A stretch of DNA of 5,055 nt from an uncultured Clostridia bacterium (lineage in GTDB: Bacteria > Bacillota > Clostridia > Oscillospirales > Acutalibacteraceae). The notes below the pieces were generated by a model, which saw only the letters and a program-made list of their open reading frames with translations, was not told the DNA's origin and did no database searches. The translations under genes and the position numbers were made by a program. The DNA is taken from the NCBI GenBank assembly GCA_946186725.1, contig CAMHOI010000081.1, forward strand, positions 1-5,055, in the 5' to 3' direction. Of this stretch, positions 1 through 5,055 are shown one piece after another (within the stretch, counting starts at the first letter, position 1; each line of letters starts with the position of its first letter).

Positions 1-728
1 CCGCCTGCCCCGCCCAGCTGCTTCGCAACCTCATCCATTTCGCCTCCCGCGACGCCATGGACATCGAGGGATTGGGCGAGGCGCTGGTCGAGCAGCTTGT
101 TGACGCGGGCAAGCTGCATTCGCCCGCCGACATCTATCGCCTGACCAAGGAGGACGTCGCCTCTTTGGAGCGGTCGGGAGAAAAGTCGGCGCAAAACCTC
201 CTCGATGCCATCGGGGCCTCCAAAGGGCGGGAGCTGTGGCGGCTGATCTTCGGGCTGGGCATCCGCCTGATCGGCGCCAAGGCCGCCAAACTGCTGGAGG
301 CCGCCTTCCCCGACATGGACGCCATTCTCGCCGCCTCCCGGGAGGATTTCATCGCCGTGGAGGGCTTCGGTGAGATCATGGCAGACTCCCTCTTCCGGTA
401 TCTGTCCCAGCCGCAGTCCCGCGCGCTGATCGCCGAGCTGAAGGAGCTGGGGCTGAATATGACCTCCGCCGCTCCCAAGGAGAAGGGACTTTTCACGGGG
501 CTGACCTTCGTGCTGACGGGCACCCTGCCCACCCTGACCCGGCAGGAGGCCACCGAACTCATCGAGGCGCAGGGAGGTAAAGCTGCCTCCTCCGTCTCCA
601 AAAAGACCTCCTACGTCCTGGCGGGCGAGGAGGCCGGCAGCAAGCTGACCAAGGCGCAGACCCTCGGCGTGCCTGTCATCGACGAGGCCGCCTTCCGCGC
701 CATGCTTGACGGCGACCGTGAAGTATGA
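1..728 (+). CDS. ligA: NAD-dependent DNA ligase LigA, C-terminal part (5' end outside window)
   Basis: LigA seals nicks in duplex DNA in replication and repair, using NAD+ as the adenylate donor. The first complete codon is at 3, and 241 residues are visible, roughly the last third of a protein usually about 650-700 residues long. The fragment opens with ACPAQ, whose Cys matches the last zinc-ligand cysteine of the family, followed by the characteristic HFASRDAMDIEGLG stretch (about residues 14-25). Helix-hairpin-helix segments follow, including the family signature GEKSAQNLL (about 59-67), FGLGIRLIGAKAAKLL (about 83-98) and VEGFGE (about 119-124). A BRCT domain occupies about 162-237, with GLTFVLTGTLP, the central GGK and a late VPVIDE. 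The adenylation domain with its catalytic lysine, the OB fold and the other zinc cysteines lie upstream of the window. The Met codon at 57 is internal, because the frame is open and family-like before it. TGA at 726-728 ends the gene; no terminator is visible before the next gene, 39 bases on. Confidence 0.97.
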   Translation, partial: ACPAQLLRNLIHFASRDAMDIEGLGEALVEQLVDAGKLHSPADIYRLTKEDVASLERSGEKSAQNLLDAIGASKGRELWRLIFGLGIRLIGAKAAKLLEAAFPDMDAILAASREDFIAVEGFGEIMADSLFRYLSQPQSRALIAELKELGLNMTSAAPKEKGLFTGLTFVLTGTLPTLTRQEATELIEAQGGKAASSVSKKTSYVLAGEEAGSKLTKAQTLGVPVIDEAAFRAMLDGDREV

Positions 729-734
729 TAGAAT
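706..734 (+). promoter_or_regulatory. candidate sigma-A promoter of the CNNM/CBS gene, inside the end of ligA
   Basis: TTGACG (706-711, five of six matches to the -35 consensus) is followed by a 17-base spacer and TAGAAT (729-734, five of six matches to the -10). TG at 726-727, one base before the -10, makes it an extended -10 element. Transcription would start near 741, giving a leader of about 26 bases before the TTG start at 768. The elements lie in the last codons and stop codon of ligA, so their sequence is also constrained by that gene. This is a pattern match only; read-through from ligA is equally possible because no terminator separates the genes. Confidence 0.55.
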
Positions 735-753
735 GGCCCATCGTTCAAATTAC

Positions 754-759
754 AGGAGG
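754..759 (+). promoter_or_regulatory. ribosome binding site that fixes a TTG start at 768
   Basis: A perfect AGGAGG ends 8 bases before TTG at 768-770, which opens the CNNM/CBS reading frame. The nearer ATG (761-763) lies one base from the Shine-Dalgarno sequence and encodes only five codons (MILAY) before TGA at 776-778, so it is unlikely to be used. The CNNM frame has no ATG between the Shine-Dalgarno sequence and its first membrane segment, so TTG is the best start. Confidence 0.8.
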
Positions 760-767
760 AATGATCC

Positions 768-2041
768 TTGCCTACTGACGACGGCGGCTTACGTGCCGCA
801 CTCTACCTCATCGCGCTCGCCATTCTGTTGGTGATGAGTGCCTTTTTCTCCGCGGGGGAGACCGCCTTTACCTCCCTGAACGTCATCCGGATGAAGAGCA
901 TGGCGGGTCAGGGGGACCGGCGGGCCGCCCGTGCCCTCAAACTGGCCGACGACTTCGACCGCCTGCTGACCGCCATTCTGGTGGGCAACAATATCGTCAA
1001 TATTCTCTCCACGTCGCTGGCGACGGTGCTGTTCGTGCGTTGGTTCGGCAACCTGGGCGTCACTCTCTCCACGGTGGTCATGACGGCGCTGGTCGTCCTC
1101 TTCGGCGAGGTCTGTCCCAAGTCCATCGCCAAGGAGCAGCCCGAGCGGTTCGCTATGTTCGCCGCGCCCCTCCTGCGCGCCGCGCAGATCGTCCTGACGC
1201 CGCTGGTTTTCCTGCTGGTCAAGATCAAGACGCTGGTTGCCCGCGCATTCCGCCCCACCGAGGAGAAGACCGCCATTACGGAGGAGGAGATCCTCACCTT
1301 CGTGGAGGCGGCCGAGCAGAGGGCGGCATCGACGAAAAGGAGAGTGAGCTCATCCGCAGCGCCGTCGAATTCGGCGACATCACCGCCGGTGAGATCGCTA
1401 CGCCCCGCGTGGACGTCGTCGCCGTCGAGCAGGGGACCGGCGCAGACGAGATCGCGGATGCTTTCCTGAGCAGCGGATTCTCTCGTCTGCCCGTCTATGA
1501 CGGCAGTCTGGACCACGTTGTGGGCGTGCTGCACCAAAAGGATTTCTTTCGCTTCCTCCGCTCCGGGGAAGGGTCACTGGACGACCTGCTGCAAAAGCCC
1601 ATGTTCGTGACCGAATACATGAAGCTTCAGAATCTGATGGCAAAGATGCGTGCTGAGCAGGAGCATATCGCCTTCGTGCTGGACGAGTACGGCGGGGTGA
1701 CGGGACTGGTCACCTTCGAGGACGTGCTGGAGGAGCTGGTCGGCGAGATCTGGGACGAGCACGACGACGTCGTGGAGGAGATCGTCGATCTGGGCGACGG
1801 GCGCTTTCGCGTCAGCGGCGTCGTCGATTACGACGAGCTGGCCGAGCGGTTCGGCCTGTCCCCCGCCGGCGAGGAGGACGATTTCACCTCCGTGAGCGGC
1901 TGGGTCATGGACCGGCTCAAGAAGATCCCGGAGGTGGGGGACACGTTTGAGGCAGACGGCTGGTCGGTGCGGGTCGAGCAGGCCGGCGACCGCAGGGTGC
2001 AAAGCGTACTGCTGACCCCCCTGTCCCCCGCACGGGAATAA
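768..2041 (+). pseudogene. CNNM/CBS-pair membrane protein, HlyC/CorC (TlyC) family, split by a one-base frameshift
   Basis: Family members are inner-membrane proteins linked to Mg2+ or Co2+ efflux and homeostasis; older names call them hemolysins. Joining the two frames gives about 424 residues, a normal family length. Residues 1-184 (768-1319) form the CNNM/DUF21 membrane domain: hydrophobic segments near 9-27, 65-90, 98-114 and 130-152, with FFSAGETAF, ILVGNNIVNIL and FGEVCPKSIA intact. The second frame (about 1319-2041) carries EGGIDEKE, two CBS domains (about 213-262 and 275-330, including DEYGGVTGLVTFEDVLEELVGEI) and the C-terminal CorC/HlyC domain (about 345-418). Read literally, the first frame runs into unrelated sequence and stops at TGA 1467-1469, giving a 233-residue CNNM-only product. 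The CBS half has no convincing start of its own; the GTG at 1409 lacks a Shine-Dalgarno sequence. The rest looks intact, so either a sequencing error or a very recent mutation fits. Family assignment is firm; substrate is not. Confidence 0.9.
1317..1323 (+). other. frameshift position in the CNNM/CBS gene (apparent one-base deletion)
   Basis: The upstream frame reads GCC GAG CAG at 1311-1319 (A-E-Q). The family-like continuation is GAG GGC GGC ATC GAC (E-G-G-I-D), which begins at 1319 in the -1 frame. Adding one G after CAG, giving CAG GAG GGC GGC, restores a continuous frame through the join. The site adjoins a short GGG run (1321-1323). It has no X-XXY-YYZ slippery heptamer, and I noticed no obvious downstream stimulatory hairpin, so programmed frameshifting is unlikely. 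Confidence 0.85.
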
Positions 2042-2042
2042 G

Positions 2043-2076
2043 AAAAAAGGCTTTCGGAGACGCCGAAAGCTTTTTT
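2043..2076. terminator. bidirectional rho-independent terminator between convergent genes
   Basis: A perfect 8-bp stem, GCTTTCGG (2050-2057) with CCGAAAGC (2063-2070), closes a 5-base loop. It is followed by T6 on the plus strand (2071-2076). A6 at 2043-2048 gives the matching U-tract on the minus strand. It can therefore end both the CNNM/CBS transcript (TAA at 2039-2041) and the DUF218 transcript, whose stop codon at 2075-2077 overlaps the plus-strand T-tract. Confidence 0.92.
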
Positions 2077-2641
2077 ATTTTTGAAGCGCCCACGCCTTGT
2101 AGACGGCGAGTATCTCCCGGCAGCCGTAGAGGAAGGTCGTCCCCGCCTCGCTCTCACAGCACAGCGGCGTCGGCTCCAGCCCGTTCTTCCGGGCGAAATA
2201 GCCCGCCCGGTACTGGTGAAAGCCGTTGGTCACGATCACCACCGGCCCCGTGACGCCGTGCTCTCGCAGCAGAGCGGCGGAGAGGGCGAGGTTTTCGCCC
2301 GTGTTGGCGGCGCGCGGCTCCAGAAGGACGCGCTCCTCTTCCACCCCCAGGTCGATCAGCACGCCGCGCATGACTTCGGCCTCGGACGGCTCCCCGCCGC
2401 CCGTCGCCACGCAGATCGCCCGCGGGTGCGCCAGAAGGTAGTCGGCGGCCGTCCGGCAGCGGTCCAGCAGAATCGGAGCCGGCCGGCCGCCCTCCTCCAG
2501 CCGGAAGCCGAGCAGGATGACTGCCCCGGCGTCCTCGGCCGGCCGCCCCGACGCGCCCGCGATCATGGCGATCAGCGGGGCGACAAGGACGATCACGACC
2601 ACTCCCGCCGCCGTCAGCAGCACGAGTTTACTCTTTCTCAT
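2075..2641 (-). CDS. membrane-anchored YdcF/SanA-like DUF218 protein
   Basis: This 188-residue protein has a short basic N-terminus (MRKSK) and one hydrophobic segment at about residues 6-29, either a membrane anchor or an uncleaved signal. A DUF218 domain follows at about 39-180. Family hallmarks are AVILLGFRL (40-48), LLDRCRTAADYLL (58-70), the glycine-rich TGGGEPSEAEVM (80-91), the conserved ANTGENLALSA (112-122) and VIVTNGFHQYRA (135-146), which matches the usual VTS-x-FH-x-RA pattern. The fold probably faces outside the membrane. SanA and related proteins are linked to envelope barrier function or peptidoglycan metabolism, but the reaction is not known for this type, so I give no gene symbol. 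The ATG start (2639-2641) has GGGAGG (2649-2654) 7 bases upstream. The gene follows asnS by 51 bases with a terminator between, and converges on the CNNM/CBS gene. Family call is strong; function is open. Confidence 0.9.
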   Translation of the reverse strand: MRKSKLVLLTAAGVVVIVLVAPLIAMIAGASGRPAEDAGAVILLGFRLEEGGRPAPILLDRCRTAADYLLAHPRAICVATGGGEPSEAEVMRGVLIDLGVEEERVLLEPRAANTGENLALSAALLREHGVTGPVVIVTNGFHQYRAGYFARKNGLEPTPLCCESEAGTTFLYGCREILAVYKAWALQK

Positions 2642-2648
2642 CGCTCAT

Positions 2649-2654
2649 CCTCCC
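2649..2654 (-). promoter_or_regulatory. ribosome binding site of the DUF218 gene, abutting the asnS terminator
   Basis: GGGAGG on the minus strand lies 7 bases before the ATG at 2641. It begins immediately after the U-tract of the asnS terminator (2655-2660), with no base between them. A transcript ended at this terminator would exclude the site, and there is no space for a promoter downstream of the hairpin. Confidence 0.8.
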
Positions 2655-2683
2655 AAAAAACGCCGCCCGGTGACCGGGCGGCG
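2655..2683 (-). terminator. rho-independent terminator after asnS
   Basis: A perfect 10-bp GC stem, CGCCGCCCGG (2661-2670) with CCGGGCGGCG (2674-2683), closes a 3-base loop. On the minus strand it is followed by T6 (complement of A6 at 2655-2660). The stem begins 9 bases after the asnS stop codon at 2693-2695. The plus-strand side lacks a T-run, so it works for the minus strand only. Confidence 0.93.
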
Positions 2684-2692
2684 TTCGTCGGT

Positions 2693-4069
2693 TTACAGAT
2701 TGCCCACGGTGCGGGGGAAGAGGAGGACGTCGCGGATGTTCTGTACCCCGGTCAGGTACATCATCATCCGGTCAAAGCCCAGTCCGAAGCCGCTGTGCGG
2801 CACGCTGCCGAAGCGGCGGGTGTCAAGGTATTCCTCGTAGAATTCGGTGCTCATGCCCCGCTTCTTCATGGCCTCGAGCAGCTTGCCCAGGTCGGCCTCG
2901 CGTTCGCTGCACCCGATGATCTCCCCGATGCCGGGCACCAGCAGGTCGGTCGCGGCGACGGTCTTGCCGTCGGGGTTCTGCTTCATGTAAAAAGACTTGA
3001 TCTCGGCGGGATAGTCCACCACGAAGAGGGGCCGCTTGAAGACCTCCTCGGTCATGTACCGCTCGTGCTCGGTCTGCAGATCGGCGCCCCATTCGACGGG
3101 GAATTTGAAGTCCTGCCCCGATTCCCGCAGCAGCTTGACCGCCTCGGTGTAGGTCACGCGGGCAAAGTCGCTCTCCACGGTGTGGGTGAGCTTGTCGAGC
3201 AGGCCCTTTTCCATCCATTGGTCGAAGAAGGCCATCTCCTCCGGGCAGTTTTCCATCACGTCGCGGATGATGGACTTGATGAAGTCCTCCGCGATCTCGA
3301 TGATGTCGTCGATGTCGCAGAAGCAGACCTCCGGCTCGATGTGCCAGAACTCGGCGGCGTGACGGGTGGTGTTGGAATGCTCGGCGCGGAAGGTCGGCCC
3401 GAAGGTGTAGATCCGCCCGAGGCCCATCGCGGCCATCTCGCCCTCGAGCTGGGCGGAGACGGTCAGACCCGCCTTCTTGCCGAAGAAGTCCTCGGCGTAG
3501 TAGGCCTCCTCGCTCTCGGCGGCGGCGTTCCAGGGCTGGGTGGTCACGCGGAACATCTCGCCCGCGCCCTCGCAGTCGGAGCCGGTGATGATGGGGGCGT
3601 GAACGTAGCGGTAGCCGTGCTTGTGGAAGTAGTTGTGCACGGCGTGGGAGAGCTGATCGCGCACGGCAAAGACCGCCTCGAAGGTGCGGGTGCGCACCCG
3701 CAGGTGGGGGATGGTGCGCAGGAATTCCAGCGAGTGCCGCTTCTTCTGCAGGGGATAATCGGCGCCGCACGTACCCAGCACCGTAAGCTTGGTCAGCTCC
3801 ACCTCGCAGCCGTTACGCTCGGAGGCGACCAGCACGCCCTCGGCCTTCACAGAGGTGCCGACCGCCATGGCGTCCTTGTAGACGGATTCGTCCAGCTTCT
3901 CCTTGTCCACGACCAACTGGAGGTTGGTCAGGAAGGTGCCGTCGTTGATCTCGATGAAGGCGATGTTCTTGGAATCGCGGGCGGTGCGGACCCAGCCGCA
4001 GACGGTGACCGTCTGCCCCAGGAAGGGCGCGGGGTCGCGGAAAATGTCGCGGATGTCGGTGTGTTTCAT
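2693..4069 (-). CDS. asnS: asparaginyl-tRNA synthetase (AsnRS)
   Basis: This cytoplasmic class IIb synthetase attaches asparagine to tRNA-Asn using ATP. It is 458 residues, close to the usual 460-470. The N-terminal OB-fold anticodon-binding domain spans about 18-105 (VTVCGWVRTARDSKNIAFIE, 21-40). The catalytic domain has motif 1 around HKHGYRYVHAPIITGSDCEG (149-168), the SAQLEGE segment (205-211), motif 2 TFGPTFRAEHSNTTRHAAEF (222-241) and motif 3 GFGLGFDRMMMYLTG (427-441), ending with the typical NIRDVLLFPRT. The FRAE-x-SNTxRH-xAEFW pattern favours AsnRS over AspRS. The chosen ATG (4067-4069) begins MKHTDIRDIF, a normal family N-terminus. An AGGG Shine-Dalgarno (4079-4082) lies 9 bases upstream and a promoter at 4115-4143. 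The frame stays open upstream to 4297, but that extension would cover both promoters and the serS start. No break or missing key residue is seen. Its presence suggests direct Asn-tRNA charging, although an amidotransferase route elsewhere is not excluded. Confidence 0.97.
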   Translation of the reverse strand: MKHTDIRDIFRDPAPFLGQTVTVCGWVRTARDSKNIAFIEINDGTFLTNLQLVVDKEKLDESVYKDAMAVGTSVKAEGVLVASERNGCEVELTKLTVLGTCGADYPLQKKRHSLEFLRTIPHLRVRTRTFEAVFAVRDQLSHAVHNYFHKHGYRYVHAPIITGSDCEGAGEMFRVTTQPWNAAAESEEAYYAEDFFGKKAGLTVSAQLEGEMAAMGLGRIYTFGPTFRAEHSNTTRHAAEFWHIEPEVCFCDIDDIIEIAEDFIKSIIRDVMENCPEEMAFFDQWMEKGLLDKLTHTVESDFARVTYTEAVKLLRESGQDFKFPVEWGADLQTEHERYMTEEVFKRPLFVVDYPAEIKSFYMKQNPDGKTVAATDLLVPGIGEIIGCSEREADLGKLLEAMKKRGMSTEFYEEYLDTRRFGSVPHSGFGLGFDRMMMYLTGVQNIRDVLLFPRTVGNL

Positions 4070-4114
4070 AACGGTTTGCCCTGTCTTTCCCGCAAATGCG
4101 TGGTATGATACGCC

Positions 4115-4143
4115 ATTATAGCATACCCCCCGCCAAAATACAA
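4115..4143 (-). promoter_or_regulatory. asnS promoter with extended -10
   Basis: On the minus strand, TTGTAT (4138-4143, three of six matches to -35), a 17-base spacer and a perfect TATAAT (4115-4120) are preceded by TGC, an extended -10. Transcription would start near 4108, leaving a leader of about 38 bases. That is too short for a T-box riboswitch, and the start codon is reached without any clear attenuator hairpin. Confidence 0.8.
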
Positions 4144-4153
4144 GGGCTCCCGA

Positions 4154-4182
4154 TTGACAAACCGCGGGCGAAGGGCTATAAT
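4154..4182 (+). promoter_or_regulatory. serS promoter, full sigma-A consensus
   Basis: TTGACA (4154-4159) and TATAAT (4177-4182) both match the consensus perfectly and are separated by the optimal 17 bases. Transcription would start near 4189, giving a leader of about 31 bases. This suggests strong constitutive expression with no room for a T-box. Its -35 lies only 10 bases from the -35 of the divergent asnS promoter, so the two polymerase sites sit back to back. Confidence 0.9.
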
Positions 4183-4220
4183 GACGGTATCTGACAACAA
4201 CAGGAAAGAGAAGGAACGCT

Positions 4221-5055
4221 ATGCTGGACATCAAGTTCGTGCGGGACAATCCCGACCTCGTCAAGGAGAACATCCGCAAGAAATTCAAGGACGCCAAGCT
4301 TCCTCTGGTCGATGAGGCGATCGCTCTCTATCAGGAGAAGCTCGCCGCCAACACCACCGCCAGCGACCTGCGCGCCAACCGCAACCGGCTCAGCAAGGAG
4401 ATCGGCGCCCTCATGGGACAGGGCAAGCGGGAGGAGGCCGAGCAGAAGAAGGCCCTCGTCGCGCAGCAGGCCGACCAGCTCAAGGCGCTCGAGGCGCGGG
4501 AGGCCGAGCTCGACGAGCAGCTGACCGCCGTGATGATGAAGATCCCCAACATCGTCGACGATTCCGTCCCCGTGGGCAAGGACGACAGCGAGAACGTCGA
4601 GATCGAGCGCTTCGGCGAGCCCAAGACCCCCGACTTCGAGATTCCCTACCACACCGACATCATGGCCCGCTTCCACGGCATCGACAAGGAGGCCGCCGGC
4701 CGCGTTTCGGGCGAGGGCTTCTACTACCTCATGGGCGACATCGCCCGCCTGCACTCCGCCGTGCTGGCCTACGCCCGCGATTTCATGATCGACAAGGGCT
4801 TCACCTACTGCATCCCGCCCTTCATGATCCGCAGCAACGTCGTCAACGGCGTCATGAGCTTTGAGGAAATGGACGCCATGATGTACAAGATCGAGGGAGA
4901 GGATCTCTACCTCATCGGTACGAGCGAGCACTCCATGATCGGCAAATTCATCGACACCATCACAGACGAGAGCAAGCTCCCCCTCACCCTGACCAGCTAC
5001 TCCCCCTGCTTCCGCAAGGAGAAGGGCGCCCACGGCATCGAGGAGCGCGGCGTCT
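4221..5055 (+). CDS. serS: seryl-tRNA synthetase (SerRS), N-terminal part (3' end outside window)
   Basis: SerRS charges tRNA-Ser, and also tRNA-Sec where present, with serine in the cytoplasm. The window holds 278 complete codons of a protein usually about 420-430 residues long, with no stop in frame. It starts MLDIKFVRDNPDLVKENI, a standard SerRS N-terminus. The Lys/Glu/Ala/Gln-rich antiparallel coiled-coil arm that grips the tRNA-Ser variable arm spans about 30-106. The linker IPNIVDDSVPVGKDDSENVE follows (108-127), then the class II catalytic core. Motif 1 lies around ARDFMIDKGFTYCIPPFMI (185-203). YKIEGEDLYLIGTSEH (222-237) carries the Thr and Glu of the serine-binding TxE element. Motif 2 begins at SPCFRKEKGAHGIEERGV (261-278) and is cut by the window end; motif 3 lies outside. 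ATG 4221-4223 has AAGGA (4211-4215) 5 bases upstream and a consensus promoter 38 bases before the start. It is divergent from asnS. The motif 2 loop differs from the common AGSAGRDTRG bacterial form. Confidence 0.97.
   Translation, partial: MLDIKFVRDNPDLVKENIRKKFKDAKLPLVDEAIALYQEKLAANTTASDLRANRNRLSKEIGALMGQGKREEAEQKKALVAQQADQLKALEAREAELDEQLTAVMMKIPNIVDDSVPVGKDDSENVEIERFGEPKTPDFEIPYHTDIMARFHGIDKEAAGRVSGEGFYYLMGDIARLHSAVLAYARDFMIDKGFTYCIPPFMIRSNVVNGVMSFEEMDAMMYKIEGEDLYLIGTSEHSMIGKFIDTITDESKLPLTLTSYSPCFRKEKGAHGIEERGV

Noticed and set aside
761..778. Five-codon ATG mini-ORF (MILAY) ahead of the CNNM/CBS gene as a possible leader peptide
   Set aside because: Its ATG is one base from the Shine-Dalgarno sequence, too close for initiation. 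The TTG at 768 has ideal spacing and opens the real frame.
1317..1323. Programmed -1 ribosomal frameshift joining the CNNM and CBS halves
   Set aside because: The sequence GAGCAGAGGG has no slippery heptamer, and the family is normally encoded in one frame. A simple indel is the better explanation.
2480..2548. A 13-base direct repeat, CGGCCGGCCGCCC, at 2480-2492 and 2536-2548
   Set aside because: Both copies lie within the DUF218 coding sequence and overlap Gly-Arg-Pro-Ala codons. In GC-rich DNA this is likely chance plus codon preference.
2081..4108. A very long open frame (675 codons) on the plus strand, antisense to the DUF218 gene and asnS
   Set aside because: Both minus-strand genes match known families over their full length. 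The antisense product is a His/Gly/Val/Leu/Asp-rich composition with no domain I recognise, as expected when GC-rich third positions remove stops on the opposite strand. It would start inside a terminator, with no ribosome binding site, and run through the asnS terminator hairpin.
4160..4170. ACCGCG resembling the end of the conserved T-box sequence, upstream of serS
   Set aside because: It lies between the -35 and -10 of the serS promoter and so is not transcribed. The preceding GGGTGG part and the specifier and antiterminator structures are absent.
4070..4297. N-terminal extension of asnS by 76 residues to an upstream Met
   Set aside because: The extension would run through both divergent promoters and overlap the first codons of serS on the other strand. 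The family N-terminus begins at MKHTDIRDIF.
4176..5033. A 285-codon open frame on the minus strand opposite serS
   Set aside because: It is antisense to a clear serS reading frame, is rich in Gly/Val/Leu/Asp/His, and shows no family match. It is a codon-bias shadow.

Overview
The window is an ordinary stretch of housekeeping chromosome from a GC-rich bacterium, with G or C at most third codon positions. The genes fit a Clostridia-type Firmicute, perhaps from the Oscillospirales or a related gut lineage. The clues are strong AGGAGG-type ribosome binding sites, a TTG start, short U-tract terminators, and a SerRS whose motif 2 resembles the form I associate with that group. The taxonomic call is inference from memory and not a search result.

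Layout, left to right: (1) 1-728 (+), the C-terminal part of NAD-dependent DNA ligase, ligA. (2) 768-2041 (+), a CNNM/CBS-pair (HlyC/CorC family) membrane protein gene, split by an apparent one-base deletion near 1319; its candidate promoter overlaps the end of ligA. (3) A bidirectional terminator at about 2043-2076 between convergent genes. (4) 2075-2641 (-), a membrane-anchored YdcF/SanA-like DUF218 protein. (5) A strong rho-independent terminator at 2655-2683 (-), packed directly against the ribosome binding site of the DUF218 gene. (6) 2693-4069 (-), a complete asparaginyl-tRNA synthetase, asnS. (7) A 151-bp divergent promoter region, 4070-4220. (8) 4221-5055 (+), the N-terminal 278 codons of seryl-tRNA synthetase, serS, cut by the window end.

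The genes do not form one pathway. They cover DNA joining, ion or membrane homeostasis, probable envelope metabolism, and charging of two tRNAs. The two synthetase genes are transcribed back to back from recognisable sigma-A-type promoters, and neither leader has room for a T-box. The asnS transcript probably also supplies the DUF218 gene by read-through.

I found no tRNA, rRNA, CRISPR array, insertion sequence or phage remnant, and no gene-free stretch over 300 bases. I see no new biological system. The points worth a second look are the frameshifted CNNM/CBS gene, the terminator-RBS junction ahead of the DUF218 gene, the ligA stop codon embedded in a promoter, and the compact divergent synthetase control region.
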